A DNA stretch of 64,000 bases, from assembly GCF_017355875.1 (NCBI RefSeq), contig NZ_JAFEWC010000003.1:563001-627000 (forward strand). Reading direction: 5' to 3'. This document shows positions 7,720-14,751 of this stretch, in pieces. A model generated the notes under the pieces. That model had not been told where the DNA came from. It did no database searches and saw nothing but the letters and a program-made list of their open reading frames with translations. This DNA is from Aridibaculum aurantiacum. GTDB lineage: Bacteria; Bacteroidota; Bacteroidia; Chitinophagales; Chitinophagaceae. Each line of letters opens with the position of its first letter. Position 1 is the first letter of the stretch. A program made the position numbers and the translations under genes.

Positions 7720-9252
7720 ATGGAAAAGAAAGTAAGAGTTCGTTTTGCCCCATCGCCTACTGGTGGTTTGCACCTGGGTGGGGTAAGAACAGTTTTGTAC
7801 AATTACCTGTTTGCAAAAAAGAACAACGGGGTTTTTGTTTTACGTATAGAAGATACAGATCAGAGCCGGTATGTTGCCGGCGCAGAAGAATATATACAGG
7901 AGTGCCTGAGATGGTGCGGCCTGCAGCCTGATGAAAGTCCTATACATGGTGGTGAGTTTGCACCTTACAGGCAGAGTGAACGCAAGCCTATGTACCGTAA
8001 CTATGCAGAGCAGTTGGTACAGCAGGGAAATGCTTATTATGCTTTTGATACGCCTGAAGAACTGGAGGCCATGCGCACCAACTTTAAAACAGAAAGCAAT
8101 CCTTCGCCGCAATACAACCACGCAGTAAGACAGCAAATGCGCAATTCACTTTCGCTTTCTAAAGAAGAAGTAGAAAAGTTGCTGGCTGATGGTGTGCCAC
8201 ATGTTATTCGTATAAAAATGCCGCAAGATGAAACGATCAGCTTTACAGATATGATACGCGGCGATGTCTCTTTCAACTCATCTCAGGTAGATGATAAAGT
8301 GCTATTAAAAGCTGACGGTATGCCTACTTATCACCTGGCGGTGGTAGTAGATGATTATGCTATGAAAATCAGCCACGCTTTTCGTGGGGAGGAATGGTTA
8401 CCAAGTGCGCCTGTACACCTGCTGTTGTGGAAGTACCTGGGCTGGCAAAACGATATGCCGCAATGGGCACATCTTCCACTTATTATGAAACCTGATGGTC
8501 ATGGTAAACTGAGCAAGCGCGATGGCGACAGGTTAGGCTTTCCTGTATTTGCAATGAATTGGAAAGATCCGCGTAGTGAAGAAGAAGCAACAGGATTTAG
8601 AGAACTTGGTTTTTTACCAGAAGCATTTATCAATATGCTGGCTGTACTCGGCTGGAACGATGGTACTGAGCAGGAGCTGTTTTCACTAGAGGAACTGGTG
8701 GAGAAATTTGCTTTAGAGAAAGTGCATAAGGGCGGCGCAAAGTTCGATTACGAGAAAGCTAAATGGTTCAACCACGAATGGATAAAACGCCTGCCGGTAT
8801 CGCACTATAGCGAGCAGGTAAAAAGCTTATTACAAGCAGCAGGAGTGGAGGTAGAAAGTAATGAAAAACTGGAGCAGGTAATGGAGCTGGTGAAGGACAG
8901 GTGTACCTTATTGACAGACTTTGTACAGCAGGCAGGGTTCTTCTTTAAAACTCCAGCCAATTTAGATGTAGCTTCTGTACAGCCGAAGTGGAATGAAGAC
9001 AAGGCTATGTTCTTCCAGGTGTTATCCGAAAAGCTGGTAACGCTGGAGCAATGGAACGCTTTCAATATTGAGACGTTATTTAAAGAAACCGCAGTTGAGA
9101 AGAATATTAAAGTAGGAGAACTGCAGCTGCCATTCCGGATAATGCTGGTAGGCGGCAAGTTTGGGCCTACTGTATTTGATATAGCAGCACTTGTTGGTAA
9201 AGAAGAAACCATCAACAGGATCAGGCAAGGATTGACGTTCATAGCTTCATAA
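7720..9252 (+). CDS. gltX: Glutamyl-tRNA synthetase
   Basis: This class I aminoacyl-tRNA synthetase charges tRNA-Glu in the cytoplasm. Visible are the N-terminal FAPSPTGGLHLGG segment with the HIGH-type motif HLGG (18-21), LRIEDTD, the FRGEEWL and KPDGHGKLSKRDGD segments with the KMSKS-type motif KLSKR (263-267), and the C-terminal anticodon-binding domain. An upstream in-frame ATG at 7681 is possible, but the start at 7720 gives the canonical N-terminus and lies just below the -7 box, so 510 residues is preferred. A terminator hairpin follows the stop. Confidence 0.96.
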   Translation: MEKKVRVRFAPSPTGGLHLGGVRTVLYNYLFAKKNNGVFVLRIEDTDQSRYVAGAEEYIQECLRWCGLQPDESPIHGGEFAPYRQSERKPMYRNYAEQLVQQGNAYYAFDTPEELEAMRTNFKTESNPSPQYNHAVRQQMRNSLSLSKEEVEKLLADGVPHVIRIKMPQDETISFTDMIRGDVSFNSSQVDDKVLLKADGMPTYHLAVVVDDYAMKISHAFRGEEWLPSAPVHLLLWKYLGWQNDMPQWAHLPLIMKPDGHGKLSKRDGDRLGFPVFAMNWKDPRSEEEATGFRELGFLPEAFINMLAVLGWNDGTEQELFSLEELVEKFALEKVHKGGAKFDYEKAKWFNHEWIKRLPVSHYSEQVKSLLQAAGVEVESNEKLEQVMELVKDRCTLLTDFVQQAGFFFKTPANLDVASVQPKWNEDKAMFFQVLSEKLVTLEQWNAFNIETLFKETAVEKNIKVGELQLPFRIMLVGGKFGPTVFDIAALVGKEETINRIRQGLTFIAS

Positions 9253-9257
9253 ATGAG

Positions 9258-9281
9258 AACCGGCAACTGCCGGTTTTTTTG
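9258..9281 (+). terminator. Terminator of gltX
   Basis: ACCGGC (9259-9264) and GCCGGT (9269-9274) form a six-pair stem with loop AACT, followed by seven further T. It lies 6 bp beyond the stop codon. Confidence 0.85.
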
Positions 9282-9329
9282 GCTTTAGAAGTTATTGCAG
9301 CAATTGAAAGAGATGATCTGCTACAAAAG

Positions 9330-9361
9330 AAAAAGTCCACCTTTTAAGGGTGGACTTTTTC
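9330..9361. terminator. Terminator of the rpsF-rpsR-rplI operon (bidirectional)
   Basis: AAAGTCCACC and GGGTGGACTTT form a long stem around TTTTAA, with A and T tracts on both sides. It sits just beyond the rplI stop on the minus strand and also backs up the gltX terminator on the plus strand. Confidence 0.85.
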
Positions 9362-9379
9362 AAAAGATCTATTGAAAGA

Positions 9380-9826
9380 TTATTCAGATACTACTTCAAA
9401 TTCAACTTCGGTAGTGTTGCCATTACCAAAATCAATAGTTGCTTTATGAGTACCCAATTCTTTTACTTCATCTACAATGTTGATGCGTTTGCGATCGATC
9501 TCGAAACCTTTTTGGTCGCGGATAGCGCGGCTGATCTGTAGAGATGTAACGCTACCGAAGATCTTTCCACTTGTACCAGTTTTAGCACCGATTCTCAGTG
9601 GAGATTCTTTTAGTACAGCGATAACACTGTTGATCTCAGAAAGCAACTTAGCTTCTTTCTTAGCTTTTTGCTTTTCTCTTTCCTGCATTTGCTTCAGGTT
9701 AGAAGAATTAGCTTCAACAGCTTTTTTCTGAGGGATCAGGAAGTTACGAGCATAACCATTTTTTACGGTTACAAGCTCATTGGCTCCACCCAGGTTATCT
9801 ACGTCTTGAATTAATATTACTTGCAT
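9380..9826 (-). CDS. rplI: 50S ribosomal protein bL9
   Basis: bL9 binds 23S rRNA domain V near the L1 stalk. The 148-residue protein starts MQVILIQDVDNLGGANELVTV, the canonical bL9 N-domain, followed by the GYARNFLIP segment, a long helix (about 45-75) and a C-terminal domain with KIFGSVT. A longer frame exists upstream, but the canonical MQVIL start at 9826 is chosen. It is the last gene of rpsF-rpsR-rplI. The gap to rpsR holds an inverted word-repeat (see 9906-9963). Confidence 0.96.
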   Translation of the reverse strand: MQVILIQDVDNLGGANELVTVKNGYARNFLIPQKKAVEANSSNLKQMQEREKQKAKKEAKLLSEINSVIAVLKESPLRIGAKTGTSGKIFGSVTSLQISRAIRDQKGFEIDRKRINIVDEVKELGTHKATIDFGNGNTTEVEFEVVSE

Positions 9827-9905
9827 GGTAAATTTTTTAGTTCCCAAGAGCCCAATCTAAGATTGTGACTGTCACCCGATGCAAACGGGATTAGGGATGG
9901 TTACT

Positions 9906-9963
9906 AAATTGGTGATTGGTGATCAGTGATTAGTTGTTCGTACAAATAACTGATCACTGATCT
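9906..9963. repeat. Imperfect inverted word-repeat between rpsR and rplI
   Basis: The left arm carries tandem words of the type GGTGATT/GGTGATCAGTGATTAGT. The right arm, AACTGATCACTGATC, reads as its reverse complement, so the transcript can fold into a long imperfect hairpin. It lies between two cotranscribed ribosomal protein genes on the minus strand. The architecture is the same as in the S10-spc cluster gaps, with a different word. Confidence 0.7.
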
Positions 9964-9965
9964 TT

Positions 9966-10232
9966 TTATTTCAAAAGGTCTGTTACATAAGGCAACAACG
10001 CCATCTGGCGTGCTTTCTTAATTGCATCAGCCACTTTACGTTGGTACTTCAGTGAGTTACCAGTAAGACGACGAGGTAACATTTTACCTTGCTCGTTCAG
10101 GAATTTCTTCAGGAACTCAGCGTCTTTGTAGTCGATGTACTTAATGCCATACTTTTTGAAACGGCAGAATTTCTTAGCGCGCTTCTCTTGCTTGATGGCG
10201 GTCAGGTACTTAATTTCATTAGCTTTTGCCAT
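9966..10232 (-). CDS. rpsR: 30S ribosomal protein bS18
   Basis: The 88-residue protein has the bS18 core: [52 protein letters not shown] and MALLPYV. bS18 forms a heterodimer with bS6 on the 30S platform, consistent with rpsF lying 5 bp upstream in the same transcript. A single cysteine (FCRF) is present; the full zinc set is not. Confidence 0.96.
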   Translation of the reverse strand: MAKANEIKYLTAIKQEKRAKKFCRFKKYGIKYIDYKDAEFLKKFLNEQGKMLPRRLTGNSLKYQRKVADAIKKARQMALLPYVTDLLK

Positions 10233-10237
10233 GATGA

Positions 10238-10591
10238 TTATGCCTCCACTTTTTCGGTTCCTGTAGGTACGCCACTTCTTTTGCGGTTATTATACTCGAC
10301 GGCGTATTTATCGAGCTTAGTAATCATGTGACGAAGCACTTGCTCGTCTCTCAGGAGCTGGATCTTCAGCTTCTCATTGAAGTCGGATTGCGCTTTAAAT
10401 TCCGATACCCAGTAGATCGCAGTTGTCTTCTTCTGGATGGGATACGCAAGTGATTTAAGTCCCCATGGGTTGCTGTTCACGATCTCTCCGCCGTGCTCAA
10501 CAATCATATCGGTGAATTTTTTCTGAGCTGCCTTGAAGTCTTCCTCAGAAAGCACCGGGGTAAAAATCACCATCAATTCATAATTGTTCAT
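10238..10591 (-). CDS. rpsF: 30S ribosomal protein bS6
   Basis: The 117-residue protein begins [19 protein letters not shown] and contains the [19 protein letters not shown] and YWVSEFKA segments typical of bS6. It is the first gene of the rpsF-rpsR-rplI operon and is transcribed from a strong -7 box about 40 bp upstream. In several bacteria the S6:S18 complex binds its own mRNA leader, but I could not confirm that structure here. Confidence 0.96.
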   Translation of the reverse strand: MNNYELMVIFTPVLSEEDFKAAQKKFTDMIVEHGGEIVNSNPWGLKSLAYPIQKKTTAIYWVSEFKAQSDFNEKLKIQLLRDEQVLRHMITKLDKYAVEYNNRKRSGVPTGTEKVEA

Positions 10592-10631
10592 TAATCCCTG
10601 ATTTGTGGTTAAAAAAAATAATTTGGGAGCG

Positions 10632-10639
10632 CAAAGGTA
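10632..10639 (-). promoter_or_regulatory. -7 promoter element of rpsF operon
   Basis: On the minus strand this reads TACCTTTG, followed by CGCTCCCAA. The 17 bases TACCTTTGCGCTCCCAA are identical to the rpsJ promoter at 44313-44329, 34 kb away. No good -33 element is visible. Confidence 0.7.
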
Positions 10640-10703
10640 GGGGAATGAGCTGACAAAGCCGCAGCTAAAAGGGTTTTAGTGTAATTTTAAGGAAGGAGGG
10701 AAG

Positions 10704-10759
10704 TCAAAGGTTAAGTCAAAATTCAAAAGTCAAAAATGTAAAATGCAAAATGCAAAATG
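10704..10759. repeat. A-rich degenerate tandem words (GTCAAA / AATGCAAA)
   Basis: The run contains GTCAAA words with spacers, then three near-copies of AAAATG(C/T)A. It resembles one arm of the inverted word-repeats of the ribosomal cluster, with no matching second arm nearby. Confidence 0.55.
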
Positions 10760-10847
10760 AAAAACTGATTGTGCGTCAGCTGAAGTTTAGGGAAGATCTC
10801 GATTTCCAGTATCAAATCCAACTTGCCTAAAGTAAGCCTCCTTATCC

Positions 10848-10923
10848 ATCATCCATCCTGTATCCAGCATCCACTATCCAGCATCTGCTTTCTAACATCT
10901 AACACCTAACATCTATCACCTAA
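10848..10923. repeat. Pyrimidine-rich degenerate tandem words (ATCCAGCATC / CTAACATC)
   Basis: About seven variants of an ATCC/ACATC word follow one another with a period drifting from roughly 7 to 14 bp, ending 7 bp before the EEP stop codon. The low-complexity, variable period indicates slippage-type growth rather than a fixed minisatellite. Confidence 0.55.
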
Positions 10924-10930
10924 GCACCAA

Positions 10931-11992
10931 CTACCTCGCTATAGCATCCTGCTGCTTTACCTTCTTTAGCATAATTAAGTAAGTAGGAAAGTGGTCGCTA
11001 TAGCCGGCGCGGTAGGTGTTTCCATCCCATGTGCGCATTGGATAGCCTTTGTAACGGCCAATGTTCTCTACCATGTATTCCTTGTTGAACACCTTAGGCA
11101 TAAAGTAGAAGAAACCTTCCTGCTCTTTGCTCAGCCATGCATGGCTAACGATTATCTGGTCAAATAATCCCCAGGCGTCCTGGTAAGCCAGTGTTCCTAT
11201 ACCTTTTTTATAAAGGTCTACCCAAGGGTTGAAAAGACCGCTTGTCCTTACTTCCTTTTCTTTGCCTTTTGCTTTTAAAATTTGCGCTACGCTCGGACTG
11301 GTAGGATCATCATTCAGGTCGCCCATCACTACCACCTTCGCATCTGGCGTTTTGGCCATAACGCCATCTATATGTGCTTTTACCACGGCAGCTGCTGCAT
11401 TACGTGCAGGCTGGCTTCTTTCTTCTCCACCACGACGGCTAGGCCAGTGGTTTACATATATATGTACGGTCTCACCATCTAATTTTCCTTTTACCCAAAG
11501 CACATCGCGGGTATGCCATGCATCTTTACTACCACCAGGAAGCTGTACATACAGCGGCGCGCTTACTTCTACGGTGAAGTATTTCGGGTTGTACAGCATC
11601 CCCACATCTACGCCACGCGCATCTTTACTATCGTAATGAACAATTTTGTAATTGCGCTGCTTGATAAGCGGGTGGTTCACAAGATCTGTAAGTACGGTAT
11701 CGTTTTCAATTTCCGCTACGCCAAGTATGGCTGGTCCATCAGGCGACATTTCTGTACCGATCTGCGAGATGACGGTTGCTAAGCGTTTCACTTTATCCCA
11801 GTAAATAGAACTATTGTAATTCTTGTCGCCTGTAGGAAGAAACTCCCTGTCGTCTATAGCAGGATTTCTAACTGTATCGTAAAAATTCTCCAGGTTATAA
11901 AAGGAGATAACCGCCACTTTGTATTGAGGTTTTTGTGCTATACAAGTAGCAGATACCAGTAGGGTTAGGCAAGCAACAAATAAATTTTTCAT
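10931..11992 (-). CDS. Secreted endonuclease/exonuclease/phosphatase family protein
   Basis: The preferred start at 11992 gives a 353-residue protein with a Sec signal peptide (MKNLFVACLTLLVSATCIAQ). The EEP fold motifs appear in order: FYNLENFYD, GVAEIEN (catalytic Glu), VGMLYN, VNHWPSRRGG (His), VMGDLNDDP (Asp and Asn) and YSDHFP (the general-base Asp-His). This DNase I-like superfamily hydrolyses phosphodiesters or phosphomonoesters in nucleic acids, lipids or sugars. The catalytic set looks complete. It is divergent from the TonB receptor gene, and a second EEP enzyme lies on the other side of the receptor pair. The exact substrate is not visible. Confidence 0.88.
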   Translation of the reverse strand: MKNLFVACLTLLVSATCIAQKPQYKVAVISFYNLENFYDTVRNPAIDDREFLPTGDKNYNSSIYWDKVKRLATVISQIGTEMSPDGPAILGVAEIENDTVLTDLVNHPLIKQRNYKIVHYDSKDARGVDVGMLYNPKYFTVEVSAPLYVQLPGGSKDAWHTRDVLWVKGKLDGETVHIYVNHWPSRRGGEERSQPARNAAAAVVKAHIDGVMAKTPDAKVVVMGDLNDDPTSPSVAQILKAKGKEKEVRTSGLFNPWVDLYKKGIGTLAYQDAWGLFDQIIVSHAWLSKEQEGFFYFMPKVFNKEYMVENIGRYKGYPMRTWDGNTYRAGYSDHFPTYLIMLKKVKQQDAIAR

Positions 11993-12010
11993 GTGAGGTT
12001 GAATGTGCTG

Positions 12011-12018
12011 CAAACATA
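12011..12018 (-). promoter_or_regulatory. -7 promoter element of the EEP gene
   Basis: On the minus strand this reads TATGTTTG followed by C, matching TAnnTTTG. It lies 18 bp before the chosen ATG and supports the start at 11992 over the longer frame starting at 12013, which would overlap the promoter. Confidence 0.55.
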
Positions 12019-12112
12019 CTAAACCGCCTGTAGCCCCTTAAAATCCGCCGATTAAATTATGATTAGATACCGTTAAAGTGCGCAGGTTCACTCTTACCAC
12101 ACTACTTTTGCC

Positions 12113-12120
12113 CAGCCAAT
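12113..12120 (+). promoter_or_regulatory. -7 promoter element of the TonB receptor gene
   Basis: TACTTTTG followed by C matches the consensus. It is 10 bp before the ATG at 12131, so the 5' leader is at most a few bases. Confidence 0.55.
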
Positions 12121-12130
12121 TAAACCTTTT

Positions 12131-14722
12131 ATGCTTAAAATGAAAATGCTGGTACCAGCGCTTTTTGCCCTTGTGGCAGCGCAGGCCCAGCAACCTGATC
12201 GTCCTGCAAGGACTGATACCCTCCCCGCCCGAGACTCCCTGCTTATCGAAATGAAAGACCAGATCATGGATAACATCCCTGTTATCTCGCTTGATGAAGG
12301 TGGAATGGGAGATGGGCAGAACATTTCGTCAATATTGACTGCCGGACGCGATCCTTTCTTCTCTGCTGCATCATTCAATTTCAGTGCTGTTCGTTTTAGG
12401 TTGCGTGGCTACGACAACGACCTGAACACCACTTTTATGAATGGCATTCCGATGGACAACCTGGACAATGGATTTACTCCATTTGGACTATGGGGTGGAC
12501 TAAACGATGTAATGCGTAACCGTGAACTTAATCTTGGTCTGCGTCCTAATACTTTTGCTTTTGGTGATATTGGAAGTAATACCAATATAGATGCAAGAGC
12601 CAGCAGGCAAAGAAAACAGACCAGCTTTGGTTATGCGCTTTCAAACAGGGCGTATACGCATCGTTTTAATTTTACCCACAGCACCGGCATTAGCAAAAAA
12701 GGCTGGGCTTTCACCGTTTCAGGAAGCCGCCGTTGGGCCGACGAAGGTTATGTACCCGGAACCTACTACAATGGCTGGAGCTACTTTTTTGCAGTAGATA
12801 AAAAGATCAGCAACAGGCATACTTTATCATTCACAGCTTTTGGTGCTCCTACAGAAAACGGTCGCCAGACAGGTGCTGTTATGGAAGCAATGGAACTTAC
12901 AGGTTCACATTACTACAACCCTGCATGGGGCTACCAGGAAGGCAAAAAGCGTAATGCTAACGTGGCAAAGACGCACCAGCCTTTCTTCATTTTCACCCAC
13001 GACTTCCGTATCAACAACAGTACAACACTTACTACCGCTGCAGGTTATTCTACCGGTGAAAGAAGTACTACAGCATTGGATTGGTATAATGCTGCTGATC
13101 CTCGTCCTGATTATTACAGGTACCTGCCAAGTTACCAGCAAGATCCTGCTGTGCAGCAGCAAGCAAGGGAAGCTATAATGGCAAACCCAAACCTGCTACA
13201 GATAAACTGGCTGGCTCTTTACGAAGCTAACAGGGGCAACTGGGAAACAATCAGAAACGTAAATGGTATTGCTGGAAATGATACTTCTGGTCGCCGTTCT
13301 CGCTATGTTTTGCAAGACAGGGTAATTGCAACTAACCGTTTCAATGCCAATACTGTTTTGAATACACGCGTCAGCGATCATCTTGAATTTTCTGCAGGTG
13401 CTACTTTCCAGGCACAACGTAATAACTATTTCAACAGGGTGAACGACCTTTTAGGTGGCGCTTTTTATGTAGATCTTAACCAGTTTGCTGAAAGAGATTT
13501 CCCAAACAACCCGAACGTAAACCAAAATGACCTGAACCGCCCTAATCGTATAGTAGGTGTAGGTGATAAATATGGTCATAACTACGATATCAATGTAAGA
13601 CGAGCTTCTGCATGGGCACAGGGAGTTTTCAAGTTTAGCAAGGTTGACTTCTTCCTTTCAGGAGAACTTTCTAATACTAATTTTTATAGGGTAGGTAATG
13701 TGCGCAATGGCTTGTATCCAAACAATTCATTTGGCAAATCATCAGTGAATAATTTCACCAACTATGCATTGAAAGGTGGAATGACCTATAAGATAGATGG
13801 TAGAAATTATGTGTATGCAAATGCGGCGCGATTAACACGTGCACCATTCTTCGAAAATGTTTACATAGCACCTCGTACACGTGACTTCATCCAGGACAAC
13901 ACTACAAGTGAAACCGTTACAAGTGTAGAAGGTGGTTATGTGCTAAATGCTCCAAGGGTAAAACTTAGGTTGAGTGGTTACTATACCAACTTCGACAACC
14001 AGATGAACGTAATGACCTTCTTCCACGACGAAGTGAGAAACTTTGTGAACTATGCACTTAGCAATATTGATAAAGTTCACTTCGGTACTGAATTCGGTAT
14101 GGAAGCAAAGATTTTACCTAACGTTACTATGAATGCTGCTGCTTCAATTGGTCGTTACTACTTCAACAGCAGGCAGAATGCGATTGTAACTGTAGATAAT
14201 AATTCAAGTACATTGGATGTTGATCGTGCAAGGCAAACCATTTACTCGCAGAATTTCCGTGTGTCATCTACACCACAGGAAGCGTATAGCTTAGGATTTA
14301 CCTATCGCTCTCCTAAATACTGGTTCGTTAGCCTTACCGGAAACTACTTCGACCAGATGTGGTTAGAGTTCAACCCTATTCGTCGTACACAAGGCGCGGT
14401 AGATGGATTGGATCTGAATGATAAACCACAGGCTGAAATGTATCGCAGCATTATTGACCAAACCCGCTGGGATCCTCAATTCACTCTTGACTTCTTTGGT
14501 GGTTACTCATGGAAATTGCCAAGAAGATATAACCTTGGAAGCAATTCCTTCCTTGTATTCAACGGAGGCGTAAGCAACCTAACTAACAACCAGGATATCA
14601 TCACCGGCGGCTTCGAGCAACTGCGCTTTGACTTCGCCACAAGGAACGTTAACAAGTTTCCTCCAAGGGTATTCTACTCTTTTGGCCTTAACTACTTTGT
14701 TGGCGTAACCTACCGTTTCTAA
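12131..14722 (+). CDS. TonB-dependent receptor
   Basis: The 863-residue protein is an outer-membrane beta-barrel importer. After a signal peptide (cleavage near AAQAQ, residues 16-20) there is a short linker without the carboxypeptidase-like extension of most SusC proteins. A plug domain follows (about residues 50-160, with RFRLRGYDNDLNTTFMNG and GLNDVMRN), then a long barrel of alternating aromatic strands ending in a terminal Phe (VGVTYRF), the usual barrel-assembly signal. The next gene, a DUF5689 lipoprotein 29 bp downstream, is its likely surface partner, playing the part SusD plays elsewhere. Flanking EEP enzymes suggest uptake of products of phosphoester or nucleic-acid hydrolysis; this is inference. 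Confidence 0.92.
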   Translation: MLKMKMLVPALFALVAAQAQQPDRPARTDTLPARDSLLIEMKDQIMDNIPVISLDEGGMGDGQNISSILTAGRDPFFSAASFNFSAVRFRLRGYDNDLNTTFMNGIPMDNLDNGFTPFGLWGGLNDVMRNRELNLGLRPNTFAFGDIGSNTNIDARASRQRKQTSFGYALSNRAYTHRFNFTHSTGISKKGWAFTVSGSRRWADEGYVPGTYYNGWSYFFAVDKKISNRHTLSFTAFGAPTENGRQTGAVMEAMELTGSHYYNPAWGYQEGKKRNANVAKTHQPFFIFTHDFRINNSTTLTTAAGYSTGERSTTALDWYNAADPRPDYYRYLPSYQQDPAVQQQAREAIMANPNLLQINWLALYEANRGNWETIRNVNGIAGNDTSGRRSRYVLQDRVIATNRFNANTVLNTRVSDHLEFSAGATFQAQRNNYFNRVNDLLGGAFYVDLNQFAERDFPNNPNVNQNDLNRPNRIVGVGDKYGHNYDINVRRASAWAQGVFKFSKVDFFLSGELSNTNFYRVGNVRNGLYPNNSFGKSSVNNFTNYALKGGMTYKIDGRNYVYANAARLTRAPFFENVYIAPRTRDFIQDNTTSETVTSVEGGYVLNAPRVKLRLSGYYTNFDNQMNVMTFFHDEVRNFVNYALSNIDKVHFGTEFGMEAKILPNVTMNAAASIGRYYFNSRQNAIVTVDNNSSTLDVDRARQTIYSQNFRVSSTPQEAYSLGFTYRSPKYWFVSLTGNYFDQMWLEFNPIRRTQGAVDGLDLNDKPQAEMYRSIIDQTRWDPQFTLDFFGGYSWKLPRRYNLGSNSFLVFNGGVSNLTNNQDIITGGFEQLRFDFATRNVNKFPPRVFYSFGLNYFVGVTYRF

Positions 14723-14751
14723 ACTCTTAAATAAAAAAGTAAAACCAGAAT

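Larger units (their letters stand above)
10592..10930. other. Intergenic region with degenerate tandem words
   Basis: This 339-bp gap separates the rpsF start from the 3' end of the EEP gene. Near 10632 is the rpsF promoter. At 10704-10759 there is a run of GTCAAA, then AATGCAAA words. At 10848-10923 there is a pyrimidine-rich run of words such as ATCCAGCATCC, then CTAACATC. No coding frame is supported. Confidence 0.6.
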
